The notes: generated by a model not told the origin, from the letters alone. DNA of 64,000 nt from Psychroflexus torquis ATCC 700755 (GCF_000153485.2 NC_018721.1:1612001-1676000), one strand, 5' to 3'; shown: positions 9,652 to 20,905, counted from the first letter of the stretch. A program made the numbers and translations.

Positions 9652-9954
9652 AAGGATTATGGTCAAAATCAGGCTAATTTAGATAAATTTGCTCATATAT
9701 TTCATATCCTCAGTTAAAATGCTACTACAGGTGATATTGTTTTATGTTTGCAAAGTTATTGGTTTTCTGTAGGAACTGTGGTCCCTTGGGAAAAATTTGT
9801 GGTAGAAGTTGATGCCATCATCAATAAGAACGCCAAAGCTGAGCTGAAAGCTCACAATTCCTCAGAAAACTTACTGCCCAATAACGAGGGACTTAAATTC
9901 TGGAAGGCTGTTGCCCTTGTGAAATCAAGTTTAGATATCTTTTCCTATTTTTGA
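9652..9954 (+). pseudogene. Fragment of an unrecognised protein, one in-frame stop
   Basis: A coding-looking stretch with no ATG start. It is open from 9652 (KDYGQNQANLDKFAHIFHI), broken by TAA at 9715-9717, and continues in the same frame through QSYWFSVGTVVPWEKF and IINKNAKAELKAH to a stop at 9954. The part after the stop could be a 68-residue ORF from a TTG at 9748, but no ribosome-binding site is evident. Composition looks like real protein rather than a random frame. The upstream half of the gene is missing or unrecognisable. I do not recognise the family. Confidence 0.4.
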
Positions 9955-10054
9955 ATGTCTATTCTTGAATAAAAAAGATCGCAATGCCTCTTTAAACACT
10001 TACCAGAGTCTGACTTAATATCAACATTGGATTACTCATTAAACTTATAATGTT

Positions 10055-11083
10055 ATGAAAAATTGTCTTTTATTACTTGCCAGTATATTACTTATCGCAT
10101 GTCACGATACCCCAAAGCTTAGCAAAGAAAAAAACGTCCCTAAACCCCCAAAATTTGGTATTGTTATACATGGTGGTGCTGGTGTTATCAAAAAAGAATA
10201 CATGACAGACTCTTTGCAAAAAGCTTATGAGGACAAATTAAAAGAAGCCATAGAGGTTGGACATAGCATACTTTCTGAAGGAGGTACTGCTTTGGAAGCG
10301 GTCCAAAGAACTATTAATATCATGGAAGATTCTCCTCTATTCAATTCTGGAAAAGGAGCAGTCTTGAATGCCGATGGTATTGCCGAATTAGATGCTTCGA
10401 TAATGGATGGAAAAACCAGAAATGCAGGAGCTATTTCTGGTGTACAACATATCAAAAATCCTATTAACCTCGCTTTTAAAGTCATGGAAGAATCCGATCA
10501 TGTGATGCTAAGTGCTTCTGGCGCTGAAGATTTTGCCAAGCTAAATGAACTAGAATTTGTAGAAAACTCATACTTTATAACAGACCGTAGAAAAAAAGCT
10601 CTGGAAGATTCCAAAGCAAAAGAACAAGGGGTCTCTGATGGAGACGAGTTTTTCTTGAGCAATGAAAAATTTGGGACTGTTGGCTGTGCTGCTTTAGACC
10701 AAGAAGGCAACTTAGCCGCTGGAACCTCTACTGGAGGAATGACCAACAAGAAATATGGAAGAATTGGAGACTCGCCTATCATAGGTGCTGGTACTTATGC
10801 CAATAATAAAACCTGTGCGATTTCTGCAACGGGTCATGGCGAATATTTTATGAGAGGTGTGGTTGCTTACGACATCTCTGCACTTATGGAATACCAAGGC
10901 ATCAGTCTAGAGCAAGCAGCAAAACGCGTGATCCAAAAGAAACTTACCGATATGGGAGGAACAGGCGGCATCATAGGCATTGACAACAAAGGAAACATGG
11001 TCATGGAATTCAATACTCCAGGAATGTTTAGAGCATCTAAAACTATGAAAGGTGAAACCCTTATTAAGATGTACGAGGACTAA
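10055..11083 (+). CDS. Isoaspartyl peptidase / L-asparaginase, Ntn-hydrolase family, lipoprotein
   Basis: 342 residues. The N-terminal signal peptide ends in a lipobox with C16 (LLIAC), so the protein is probably a periplasmic lipoprotein. The plant-type asparaginase/isoaspartyl aminopeptidase fold is shown by the early HGGAG motif (39-43), the GKGAVLNADG loop and the autocleavage site GTVGCAALD, where Thr208 would become the N-terminal nucleophile of the beta chain. GTSTGGMTNK and the GAGTYA glycine loop follow. Enzymes of this family hydrolyse beta-aspartyl dipeptides and Asn. It is convergent with the DUF255 gene, with only 2 bases between the stops. Confidence 0.93.
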   Translation: MKNCLLLLASILLIACHDTPKLSKEKNVPKPPKFGIVIHGGAGVIKKEYMTDSLQKAYEDKLKEAIEVGHSILSEGGTALEAVQRTINIMEDSPLFNSGKGAVLNADGIAELDASIMDGKTRNAGAISGVQHIKNPINLAFKVMEESDHVMLSASGAEDFAKLNELEFVENSYFITDRRKKALEDSKAKEQGVSDGDEFFLSNEKFGTVGCAALDQEGNLAAGTSTGGMTNKKYGRIGDSPIIGAGTYANNKTCAISATGHGEYFMRGVVAYDISALMEYQGISLEQAAKRVIQKKLTDMGGTGGIIGIDNKGNMVMEFNTPGMFRASKTMKGETLIKMYED

Positions 11084-11085
11084 CC

Positions 11086-13119
11086 TTAACCTTTGATTTC
11101 TAGTTGTTTTCTGGCGACATCAACATGTGTAGTAGGCTGTTGACATGTTTTGTTTTCACAGACATAGAGTATAGTTTCCGAAAGATCTTGAGGTGTCTTT
11201 CCTTTTAAAAGGGCCAAATTTTCTTCGTGTCCACCCAAGAAAATAGCATTTTGACAGAAGCTATGCTGAAGCTCCAATGCTTTTATTTTAGCCTCTTTCC
11301 CCATGATAGCTACTTCATAGAAGGGATGAGAAAACCACCCAGACAGAATTTGCCAATTGGCATAGTAAGGCCCCGATTTATGAAGTTTTGATTTGACCTG
11401 ATTCCACATTTTCTCTGATGCTTTAGTATAAGTGGAGTCGTTGAAAAAGTGCCCCATCAAAAACAAAGATTTAGCTAAAGACGAGTTGGAAGCAGGAATC
11501 ACATTATCATTAATTTCAAATGTTTTTGAAATAAGCTGTTCTCCTTTGGTCGATGAATAATAAAACAGTCCTGTTGAAAAGTCCAAAAAATCTTCTAGGC
11601 AGCTATTCACCAAATCTTTAGCTGTATTTAAATAGTGGATATTAAAAGTTACTTGGTATAATTTAATAAGCGCTTCCACCAAAAAAGCATAGTCATCCAA
11701 AAAACCATGTATGAATTTAGAGTCTGAACTCTTGGTTCGTAATAATGTTCCGCTTTCAGTAACCATAGACGCTAATAAAAACTGCGCATTCTTCTCTGCT
11801 AAGTCTAAATATTCAGGTTCTTTTAAAGCTGTATAGGCATCCACAAGTCCAATGGTCATCATCGCATTCCATGAAGTAATAATCTTATGATCTAACGGAG
11901 GATGGGGCCTCTCCCAACGAATTTGAAATAATTTGTACCTCAGTTGATTTAGATCACTTTTAAATTTTTCAGGGTCTAGATCTTTAATTTTCGCATAAGA
12001 GTCTGGGGTTTGCTGACTAAACAAAATATTCCTTGGTGATTCCCAGTTACCTCGCTGAGTTACATTATAAAAACTTTCAGCTAGGCTTAATTCTTCTTCG
12101 GTTAACACCTCAGAAAGTTCTTTATAAGACCACACATAATACTTTCCCTCTTCCCCTTCACTATCGGCATCTAAAGATGCATAAAACCCATAATCCTCAC
12201 TCATGAGCTCTTTGCTCACAAAATTGATAGTATCTGAAATCACTTGCTTGTATATGGGCTTAGACGCCAACTTAAGCGTATTTGCGTATAAACTAATCAA
12301 CAAAGCATTATCGTAAAGCATTTTTTCAAAATGTGGCGCAAACCATTCAGCATCTACAGAATATCTTGAAAATCCACCACCAATTTGATCATAAATACCT
12401 CCCAGAGCCATTTCATCTAAAGTTTTCGTTATCATCTCTAGAACCAAATGATCTTTGGTGAAATCATAATATTGAAGTAAAAACTGCCAAGAATTAGCCA
12501 TTGGAAATTTAGGAGCCCCCCTAAAACCCCCGCGATCTCCATCTACTGTTTTTCGCCAGTTGACCATTAGGTCTTTATATTCTGTTTTGGAAAACTGAAT
12601 GTCTGCTTGCTCTGCTGGACTTAATTCTTGAGCCATCTGTATACCGTCTGTTACCTTTTCTGCAGTGTCCAGAAGAGACTTATAATCTCTAGAATAGGCT
12701 TTAGCGATATTTGACAACACTTTTTTCCAGTTTTCTTTAGGAAAATAAGTGGCTGCATAAAAAGGTCTACCGTCTGCTAAGGCAAAAGCATTCAGCGGCC
12801 AACCTCCACGACCTGTTAGCATTTGAGCAGCATCCATATAAATATGATCAATATCTGGGCGCTCTTCTCTATCGATTTTTATACAAATGAAGTGCCTGTT
12901 CATTAGCTCGGCTACTTCGTTATCCTCAAAAGATTCATGAGCCATCACATGACACCAATGGCAAGCAGCATAGCCAACACTAATCAGTATAGGCTTATTT
13001 TCTTGCTTTGCACGCTCCAAAACTTCGGGACTCCATTCTACCCAATGCACAGGATTCTCTGCATGTTGCAATAGATATGGACTTGAAGCAAATTGAAGAT
13101 CATTTTTGAATCCAGACAT
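11086..13119 (-). CDS. Thioredoxin-domain protein of the DUF255/YyaL family
   Basis: About 677 residues. An N-terminal thioredoxin-like domain has the redox motif CHWCHVM followed by HESFED, and the rest is the (alpha/alpha)6-barrel domain typical of YyaL/spermatogenesis-associated protein 20. The family opening NDLQFASSPYLLQHAENPVHW is complete. I start it at ATG 13119 because the longer frame begins with TTG at 13137. No signal peptide is seen, so it is probably cytoplasmic. The biochemical function of the family is not settled. Confidence 0.93.
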   Translation of the reverse strand: MSGFKNDLQFASSPYLLQHAENPVHWVEWSPEVLERAKQENKPILISVGYAACHWCHVMAHESFEDNEVAELMNRHFICIKIDREERPDIDHIYMDAAQMLTGRGGWPLNAFALADGRPFYAATYFPKENWKKVLSNIAKAYSRDYKSLLDTAEKVTDGIQMAQELSPAEQADIQFSKTEYKDLMVNWRKTVDGDRGGFRGAPKFPMANSWQFLLQYYDFTKDHLVLEMITKTLDEMALGGIYDQIGGGFSRYSVDAEWFAPHFEKMLYDNALLISLYANTLKLASKPIYKQVISDTINFVSKELMSEDYGFYASLDADSEGEEGKYYVWSYKELSEVLTEEELSLAESFYNVTQRGNWESPRNILFSQQTPDSYAKIKDLDPEKFKSDLNQLRYKLFQIRWERPHPPLDHKIITSWNAMMTIGLVDAYTALKEPEYLDLAEKNAQFLLASMVTESGTLLRTKSSDSKFIHGFLDDYAFLVEALIKLYQVTFNIHYLNTAKDLVNSCLEDFLDFSTGLFYYSSTKGEQLISKTFEINDNVIPASNSSLAKSLFLMGHFFNDSTYTKASEKMWNQVKSKLHKSGPYYANWQILSGWFSHPFYEVAIMGKEAKIKALELQHSFCQNAIFLGGHEENLALLKGKTPQDLSETILYVCENKTCQQPTTHVDVARKQLEIKG

Positions 13120-13202
13120 AGAATACTTTTTTACCAAAATTACATTTTCTTACTGCCTTCTGAATGTTAAACAGTCTTAAAACTGATGATTTTAAAACTT
13201 AA

Positions 13203-13230
13203 CCTGATTGAGTTAAGTTCACTCAACAGG
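13203..13230 (+). promoter_or_regulatory. Inverted repeat upstream of scoA, possible operator
   Basis: CCTG-A-TTGAGT, a 7-base spacer, then ACTCAA-CAGG: ten paired bases with one unpaired A. It ends about 60 bases before the scoA ATG and has no T-tract, so an operator is likelier than a terminator. The cognate regulator is unknown. Confidence 0.4.
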
Positions 13231-13289
13231 CTCTATAAAATTGGAAAGCGTTTTAAAATTCTGTATTTTCAACCTAAATTAATAAACTC

Positions 13290-13985
13290 ATGATCAATAA
13301 AACTGTAAATAATGTTACCAAAGCTTTAGAGGACGTTCACGATGGAATGACCTTTATGCTTGGAGGCTTTGGCCTTAGTGGTATTCCCGAAAATTGCATA
13401 CAAGAACTTGTGAAACGCAATGTGAAAAACGTGACTTGCATCTCAAACAATGCTGGTGTTGACGATTTTGGACTAGGGCTACTTCTGAAGAAAAAACAAA
13501 TCAAAAAAATGATCTCTTCTTATGTAGGAGAAAATGCTGAATTTGAGAGACAAATGCTCAGCGGAGAATTGGAAGTAGATTTAATTCCTCAAGGCAGCTT
13601 AGCCGAGCGATGTAGAGCTGCTCAAAATGGTATTCCTGCCTTTTATACCCCAGCAGGATATGGCACCGAAGTAGCCGAAGGAAAGGAAGTTAGAGATTTT
13701 GATGGAAAACCTCATATCATGGAAGAGGCTTTCAAGGCTGACTTTGCGTTTGTAAAAGCATGGAAAGGAGATGAAGCTGGTAATCTCATTTTTAAAGGGA
13801 CAGCTAGAAACTTTAACCCGTTGATGTGTGGAGCTGCTAAAGTTACTGTTGTGGAAGTGGAAGAACTGGTAAAACCAGGAGAACTCGATCCTAATTTCAT
13901 CCATATTCCAGGTATTTTTGTTCAGCGTATTTTTCAAGGAGAAAAATACGAAAAGCGAATTGAGCAGAGAACCACACAATCTTAA
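13290..13985 (+). CDS. scoA: 3-oxoacid CoA-transferase subunit A
   Basis: 231 residues, normal for the alpha subunit of succinyl-CoA:3-ketoacid CoA-transferase. The CoA-binding glycine loop [14 protein letters not shown] lies near residues 23-36, and CISNNAG, the oxyanion-type [18 protein letters not shown] and GKPHIMEE segments follow. It transfers CoA between succinyl-CoA and acetoacetate. The B subunit follows 26 bases later on the same strand. An inverted repeat lies ~60 bases upstream. Assignment as ScoA rather than another class I CoA-transferase rests on length and motifs; exact acyl specificity cannot be read. Confidence 0.93.
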   Translation: MINKTVNNVTKALEDVHDGMTFMLGGFGLSGIPENCIQELVKRNVKNVTCISNNAGVDDFGLGLLLKKKQIKKMISSYVGENAEFERQMLSGELEVDLIPQGSLAERCRAAQNGIPAFYTPAGYGTEVAEGKEVRDFDGKPHIMEEAFKADFAFVKAWKGDEAGNLIFKGTARNFNPLMCGAAKVTVVEVEELVKPGELDPNFIHIPGIFVQRIFQGEKYEKRIEQRTTQS

Positions 13986-14011
13986 AAATCAACTTTTGAA
14001 ACCAAAGACTT

Positions 14012-14665
14012 ATGTTAGATAAAAATGGAATTGCAAAACGGATTGCCCAAGAAGTCCAAGATGGCTTTTACGTAAATCTGGGCATTGGTATACCTACTCT
14101 CGTAGCCAATTATGTAAGAGACGACATTGAATTAGAATTCCAAAGCGAAAATGGAATTTTGGGAATGGGGCCTTTCCCGACGGAAGAAGATGTAGATGCA
14201 GACCTCATCAACGCTGGAAAGCAGACAATTACGGCATTACCCAGCGCTAGTTTTTTCGACTCAGCTCTTAGCTTTGGGATGATACGCGGACAACACGTTG
14301 ACTTAACCATTTTAGGGGCGATGGAAGTCGCTCAAAATGGAAATATAGCCAATTGGAAAATCCCAGGTAAAATGGTGAAAGGAATGGGCGGCGCTATGGA
14401 TCTTGTAGGCTCTGCAAAAAAAATAATTGTAGCCATGATGCACACCAATAAAGCTGGAGACTCTAAGCTTTTAAAGACCTGTTCTTTACCTTTAACAGGA
14501 GTTGAATGCGTTACTAAAATAGTGACCAATATGGCTGTGCTTGATATTGTAGATAAAAAATTCAGACTCTTGGAAAGAGCTCCTGGAGTAAGTGTAGAGG
14601 CTATTCAAAAAGCAACCGAAGGAGATTTAATCGTGGAAGGAGATATTCCTGAAATGGAATTATAG
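14012..14665 (+). CDS. scoB: 3-oxoacid CoA-transferase subunit B
   Basis: 217 residues. The catalytic Glu is E46 in QSENGILGMGPFP, the residue that forms the glutamyl-CoA thioester in this family. GIGIPTLVANY precedes it, and GAMEV and NWKIPGKMVKGMGGAMDL follow. It forms a heteromer with the ScoA product encoded just upstream and degrades or makes acetoacetyl-CoA. A strong bidirectional terminator follows the stop. Confidence 0.94.
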   Translation: MLDKNGIAKRIAQEVQDGFYVNLGIGIPTLVANYVRDDIELEFQSENGILGMGPFPTEEDVDADLINAGKQTITALPSASFFDSALSFGMIRGQHVDLTILGAMEVAQNGNIANWKIPGKMVKGMGGAMDLVGSAKKIIVAMMHTNKAGDSKLLKTCSLPLTGVECVTKIVTNMAVLDIVDKKFRLLERAPGVSVEAIQKATEGDLIVEGDIPEMEL

Positions 14666-14690
14666 GCTATTTATTTTATAAAAACTAAAA

Positions 14691-14721
14691 AGCGCTAACC
14701 TTAGGATTAGCGCTTTTTTTT
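14691..14721. terminator. Rho-independent terminator between scoB and atpC
   Basis: An 8-bp perfect stem AGCGCTAA/TTAGCGCT with an 8-base loop is followed by a run of T on the plus strand and preceded by an A-rich stretch that gives a weaker T run on the minus strand. It lies between the convergent scoB and atpC genes and probably serves both. Confidence 0.85.
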
Positions 14722-14737
14722 ATGAAACCAAAGTTGT

Positions 14738-15013
14738 TTAATCTATAAGAATAACAACTTTATTGTCGTTCAATTCTATAACACCTCCAGAAATATCAAA
14801 ACACATTTTTGAATTTTCTTGATAAAACTTATCCTTTGAACCCTTAGGTAAGTTTACAGAAGAGTCTAGCTTTATAGATCCATTTTTTAAGACAGAAACC
14901 ACGGGTGCGTGATTATCCAACATCTGGAACTCTCCATTGATTCCTGGAACGCTGACGGTTTTTACCTCGCCGCTTAGAATAATTTGCTCTGGACTTACTA
15001 TTTCTAAATGCAT
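14738..15013 (-). CDS. atpC: F1F0-ATP synthase epsilon subunit
   Basis: 91 residues. The sequence is the N-terminal beta-sandwich only (LEIVSPEQIILSGEVKTVSVPG, FQMLDNHAPVVSVL, SGGVIELNDNKVVIL). It lacks the C-terminal two-helix arm of E. coli epsilon (~139 residues), which is usual in Bacteroidota. It sits in the central stalk of F1. The gene lies 16 bases after atpD on the same strand. Confidence 0.95.
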   Translation of the reverse strand: MHLEIVSPEQIILSGEVKTVSVPGINGEFQMLDNHAPVVSVLKNGSIKLDSSVNLPKGSKDKFYQENSKMCFDISGGVIELNDNKVVILID

Positions 15014-15029
15014 GTGCTTAAGTTTCAGA

Positions 15030-16541
<1,512 letters not shown>

Positions 16542-16593
16542 CTAAGGATTTTATTTGATGACTTTTCTAAAAAAGACGTATTTAAAATTTTTG

Positions 16594-16601
16594 CAAATAT
16601 A
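16594..16601 (-). promoter_or_regulatory. Candidate -7 box for atpDC
   Basis: Minus-strand TATATTTG matches TAnnTTTG and lies 55 bases upstream of the atpD start. A T-rich patch sits roughly where the -33 element should be, but TTTG itself is not clear. Confidence 0.4.
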
Positions 16602-16658
16602 TATTATTTAAATAAACCTTTTATGACTGAAACCTTTTTTATAAAAAATTGATCGATT

Positions 16659-18506
16659 CTATTCTACGGTTACAGATTTTGCAAGATTCCTAGGTTGATC
16701 GACGTTCTTACCAAGCATAACTGCAATATGATAAGAGAAAAGTTGTAAAGGAATTGTCGTTAGCAAAGGAGTAAGCGCTTCAAGAGTTTCGGGCACCTCT
16801 ATAACGTGGTCTGCCATGTTCTTCACAGACGTATCCCCTTCAGTGACTACCGCTATAATTTTACCCTTACGAGATTTAATTTCTTGGATATTACTTACTA
16901 CCTTTTCATAATGCCCTTTTTTAGTAGCAATAACTACTACAGGCATATGTTCATCTATAAGAGCAATCGGGCCATGTTTCATCTCGGCAGCTGGGTAACC
17001 TTCTGCATGGATATATGAAATTTCTTTAAGCTTAAGCGCCCCTTCAAGAGCAACAGGGAAGTTATAACCTCTACCGAGGTATAAGCAATTTTTTGCATTT
17101 TTATAAACAGCAGCAACTTCCATGATATGATCGTTGGACTGTAAAGCTTTCTCTATTTTTGAAGGTATTTGCTCCATTTCATTCAAATACATATGATAAT
17201 CTGAATTGGAGATTGAGCCTTTAGCTTTTCCTAGTTTTAGTGCCATTAAACTCAAAATCGTAATTTGAGTGGTAAAGGCTTTTGTCGAAGCTACGCCTAT
17301 TTCTGGACCAGCATGGGTATAAGCACCTGCATGGGTTTCTCTAGATATTGAAGATCCTACTACATTACAAACTCCAAAAACAAAAGCTCCATTTTCTTTA
17401 GCCAATTTGATGGCCGCCATCGTATCTGCGGTTTCACCACTCTGGGAAATTGCAATCACGACATCGTCTTTGTTAATAACAGGGTTACGATACCTGAATT
17501 CTGATGCATATTCAACTTCAAAAGGGATTCTAGCCAAGTCTTCAAAAATATATTCAGAGACCAAGCCAGCATGCCAAGAGGTCCCACAAGCCACGACTAT
17601 AATTCGTTTAGCGTTTAAAAATTTTTCTAAATTATCGTCAACACCTGCCATTCTTATGATTCCACGATCTGCAAGCATTCTACCCCTGTAGGTATCTTTA
17701 ATGGCGCTAGGTTGCTCATAAATTTCCTTCAGCATAAAATGCTCGTACCCCGCTTTCTCTATTTGACCGAGATTCAATTGAAGCTTTTGAACATAAGGAT
17801 CTACTAAAGAATCATCCTTGATCTTTCTAACCTTCACCTTCTTTCCTAGTCTCACAACAGCCATTTCACCATCTTCAAGATATATGGCCTTTTTGGTATA
17901 TTCAATAAATGGGGAAGCGTCGGAAGCTATATAATATTCGTCGTCACCTACTCCAATAGCTAAAGGGCTACCGAGTCTAGCTACCACAATCTCATTGGGT
18001 TTGGTTTTGTCAAAAGCAGCTATAGCATAAGCCCCTATGGTTTGGTTAAGAGCGATTTGTACTGCTTTACCAAGCTTTACTTCCTCATTGATCATGATAT
18101 CTTCTATCAAATTGACCAACACTTCAGTATCTGTATCTGATGAAAATGTATAACCCCTATTTTGCAATTCTGTTTTTAAAGATTCATAATTTTCAATAAT
18201 TCCATTATGAATAATCGCTACTTTACCAGAATTAGAAAAATGAGGATGCGAGTTCGCGTCATTAGGTTCTCCGTGAGTAGCCCAGCGGGTATGACCTATT
18301 CCAACGGTTCCTTTAAGCTCAATTTCAGAATCACATTTGAGTTGTAAATCGGCCACTTTACCCTTTGTTTTACAAATATTAAGGTCTTTACCATCATAAA
18401 TAGCAATGCCAGCACTGTCATATCCTCTATATTCAAGGCGCTTTAAACCTTTTAATATGATAGGGTAAGCTTGCTCTTTTCCTATGTAACCTACAATTCC
18501 ACACAT
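16659..18506 (-). CDS. glmS: Glutamine-fructose-6-phosphate aminotransferase (isomerizing)
   Basis: 615 residues. It makes glucosamine-6-phosphate for peptidoglycan and lipopolysaccharide. After Met removal the N-terminal Cys of MCGIVGYIGK is the glutaminase nucleophile; HTRWATHG and SDTDTE loops complete that domain (about 1-240). Two SIS domains follow (CGTSWHAG, SQSGETADT, LGRGYNFPVALEGALKLKEISYIHAEGYPAAEMKHGPI), and the C-terminus DQPRNLAKSVTVE is canonical. First of the leftward genes of this block is the glycogen-synthase-like ORF, then DUF4270, then glmS. Confidence 0.98.
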   Translation of the reverse strand: MCGIVGYIGKEQAYPIILKGLKRLEYRGYDSAGIAIYDGKDLNICKTKGKVADLQLKCDSEIELKGTVGIGHTRWATHGEPNDANSHPHFSNSGKVAIIHNGIIENYESLKTELQNRGYTFSSDTDTEVLVNLIEDIMINEEVKLGKAVQIALNQTIGAYAIAAFDKTKPNEIVVARLGSPLAIGVGDDEYYIASDASPFIEYTKKAIYLEDGEMAVVRLGKKVKVRKIKDDSLVDPYVQKLQLNLGQIEKAGYEHFMLKEIYEQPSAIKDTYRGRMLADRGIIRMAGVDDNLEKFLNAKRIIVVACGTSWHAGLVSEYIFEDLARIPFEVEYASEFRYRNPVINKDDVVIAISQSGETADTMAAIKLAKENGAFVFGVCNVVGSSISRETHAGAYTHAGPEIGVASTKAFTTQITILSLMALKLGKAKGSISNSDYHMYLNEMEQIPSKIEKALQSNDHIMEVAAVYKNAKNCLYLGRGYNFPVALEGALKLKEISYIHAEGYPAAEMKHGPIALIDEHMPVVVIATKKGHYEKVVSNIQEIKSRKGKIIAVVTEGDTSVKNMADHVIEVPETLEALTPLLTTIPLQLFSYHIAVMLGKNVDQPRNLAKSVTVE

Positions 18507-18516
18507 AATATAGTAT

Positions 18517-20100
18517 TTAGTTAGTTTCTGTATAAAGTATTTTCAACTTGAGTTTTTTTGCTTCTACAGCAGATTGATTACCATGAATAACAATACCTCT
18601 AGGAGTCTCTATCATGCTTCTTGGAACAAACTCAAAAGCCTCTGATTGAGAATTTCTAGTTTCGACAAGTTCAGTTTGATTCACGTTTGGAGAAACATAA
18701 AGGCCAAGTCTAACGTTAGTTGAATCGTTGTTAATAATATTATTGATATGAAATGTTAACCTTATTTTATAGAATGGATCCCCATTTTCATCAATATTTA
18801 AAGGACCTAGATGAACTTGTCTAGATATGTTAGGATTATCAGCACCTGTAGGGTCTCTTCTATAATCCTCAAGGACTGTCTCATCTTCTAAGTTTATTAA
18901 AAAGACTCTATTAATTCTATTTTTTGTAGATGGTGTTAGTTCTTCATTGATATAAAGATTTAAATTCGCCTCGTTAATCAACCAGTTGTTTTCTCTTAAT
19001 TGATCTAACTCATCGGATACGCCATTACCATCTGTATCTGGCCCCGTAAAAAGCTCGATCACTGCAGAAGACCCTTCTCCTCCTTTCAAATAAATATTTT
19101 CTTCTCCTTCTTCTAGATTTTGATTAGACAAATCTACATTGAAATTGTTATCGTATAAATTCAACTTATTTCCACTAAAACTCAAAGCATACTGACTATA
19201 AAGGGTGTCAGTTGTAGTCGTTCCGTCCTCTTCCTCAACCTGAGTTTCATTGTTATAATAAATCGTGATATTTGCATCTGCATCTGCAAGATTGAACATT
19301 GACATGGAATATACTGGCTGTTGTTGCTCCGCCTCAATTAAAAAACCTCTTAAATAGTTTCTAAACACGTTATTACTAACTAAAAATTGAGAATTATCAG
19401 GGTTCAATATTTTTTCTTGAAAATACTCTGTTGGCATATTAATACGAATTCTAGGAGAAAGATTTAAAGTATCGACAGCATCTGCTTCTATTTGCTCAAA
19501 AAGAATAACGCTGCTTGTTAGATCTGATGGCTTTATTACATCTGAAGTGACCAATGGCGTATTTTCTATATTTGGACTGAATTCAGTCTCTTGATCTGAA
19601 TAGTAGTTTTGATTCTCTTCAAACTCTCCATTTTCACCAGGATCTAAATCTCTAAGGAATTGATTGGACTCATAAATATTGATTTTGAAACTTCCCTCTC
19701 CGTAAATAGAATCCAATTCATAAATCCCAGATTCTACCTCTCTACTAAAAAAAGGAAGAGTAAACACAACTGAATCTATTGTAGGATTTTCTCCAAAATC
19801 AGGTCTTGTTTGTGATAAACTCACTTGTGTAAGAATTTTGGTTTCAAAAATACCAAAGACGGGGTCTACGTATCCTCCTAAAAAGTAATTATTAAATCCG
19901 TTGGTTTGTATCGAAGTATATTTTTCGCTGTAAGCAACTATATTTTCCAACTCGTAAGGTGGAGGTACTTCTAAACTATTAATAAAGTCTATGCCGACTT
20001 CTGAATATTCATTTTCACAGGATAATAACAAAACTAGGGCAAAAACTGAGGCTAAACTTCTTAAGGTAACTTTATACATAGAATTAATCTTCTTCTTCAT
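18517..20100 (-). CDS. DUF4270 family lipoprotein
   Basis: 527 residues. A short Lys-rich N-terminus and hydrophobic stretch end in LLLSC followed by ENEYSEVG, a lipoprotein signal with acidic residues after the Cys, so probably surface-exposed. The body has the DUF4270 pattern: VGYVDPVFG-like NYFLGGYVDPVFGIFETKIL near the start, several Asn-Asp-rich segments and the C-terminal PRGIVIHGN. Function is unknown, but the gene is conserved between glmS and a glycogen-synthase-like gene in flavobacteria. The ATG at 20100 overlaps the preceding gene by 17 bases; ATG 20079 avoids the overlap and also gives a good signal peptide. Confidence 0.85.
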   Translation of the reverse strand: MKKKINSMYKVTLRSLASVFALVLLLSCENEYSEVGIDFINSLEVPPPYELENIVAYSEKYTSIQTNGFNNYFLGGYVDPVFGIFETKILTQVSLSQTRPDFGENPTIDSVVFTLPFFSREVESGIYELDSIYGEGSFKINIYESNQFLRDLDPGENGEFEENQNYYSDQETEFSPNIENTPLVTSDVIKPSDLTSSVILFEQIEADAVDTLNLSPRIRINMPTEYFQEKILNPDNSQFLVSNNVFRNYLRGFLIEAEQQQPVYSMSMFNLADADANITIYYNNETQVEEEDGTTTTDTLYSQYALSFSGNKLNLYDNNFNVDLSNQNLEEGEENIYLKGGEGSSAVIELFTGPDTDGNGVSDELDQLRENNWLINEANLNLYINEELTPSTKNRINRVFLINLEDETVLEDYRRDPTGADNPNISRQVHLGPLNIDENGDPFYKIRLTFHINNIINNDSTNVRLGLYVSPNVNQTELVETRNSQSEAFEFVPRSMIETPRGIVIHGNQSAVEAKKLKLKILYTETN

Positions 20101-20905
20101 TTAAAATATCTTTCAAGTAGTAGGTTTGATAGGCATTTGACATTTCTTCTCGTTTTATGTAAGGCAAAGTAGGAAGATCTAGCTTTTCGATATACGCCTT
20201 TAAATCTTCTGAAATTTCCTCGCTTCCAATCACCAAACCATCAGAGTTGTCTATCGCAACTTTTAGTATATTGCTGTAAGTTGGATTATCCAAATGAGCG
20301 ATAGCATCATCTTCTATTCCATCAAACAAAACTTTCTTTTTCATATCTTCATCTAACGCGCCATCAAAGCTTTGATTGTATATGGACGTCACAATTTTAG
20401 ATTCAGAAAACAAGGGCTCATTTCCATAATAATGCCTCAAATACATAGGAAGTAAAGAAGACATCCAACCATGAACGTGAATAATATCTGGAGACCAGTT
20501 CAATTTCTTTACGGTTTCTATAACTCCTTTTGCAAAGAAAATTGCTCGCTCATCATTATCTTCAAATAACTCACCATCTTCATCAGAAAACGTAGCTTTC
20601 CTCTTGAAGTAGTCTTCATTATCGATAAAATAAACTTGCATTCTTTCTTTTGGAATAGAAGCCACCTTTATAATTAGGGGCATATCTAAATCATTGATTA
20701 CCAAATTCATTCCAGACAAACGGATGACCTCATGAAGCTGATGCCTCCTCTCATTGATATTACCAAACCTTGGCATAAAAATACGCGTTTGTCCACCAGC
20801 GGCGTTTATCAATTTTGGAGCTTCAAAAGCAGTTGAAGAAATATCGTTTTCTGGCAAGTAAGGCACAACCTCGGATGAAACGTATAAAATGCGTTTATCT
20901 TTCAT
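20084..20905 (-). CDS. Glycogen/starch synthase N-terminal (GT5) domain protein
   Basis: 273 residues, about half the length of a normal glycogen synthase. It matches the N-terminal Rossmann domain of GT5: YVSSEVVPYLPEN, a GGQTRIFMPRFG loop and DIIHVHGWMSSLLPMYL. The C-terminal GT-B lobe with its ADP-glucose EX7E motif is absent. The short form is common in Bacteroidetes next to panC. It may be a regulatory or non-catalytic homologue; activity as a synthase is doubtful. Divergent from panC with 109 bases between starts; followed by the overlapping DUF4270 gene. Confidence 0.85.
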   Translation of the reverse strand: MKDKRILYVSSEVVPYLPENDISSTAFEAPKLINAAGGQTRIFMPRFGNINERRHQLHEVIRLSGMNLVINDLDMPLIIKVASIPKERMQVYFIDNEDYFKRKATFSDEDGELFEDNDERAIFFAKGVIETVKKLNWSPDIIHVHGWMSSLLPMYLRHYYGNEPLFSESKIVTSIYNQSFDGALDEDMKKKVLFDGIEDDAIAHLDNPTYSNILKVAIDNSDGLVIGSEEISEDLKAYIEKLDLPTLPYIKREEMSNAYQTYYLKDILNEEED

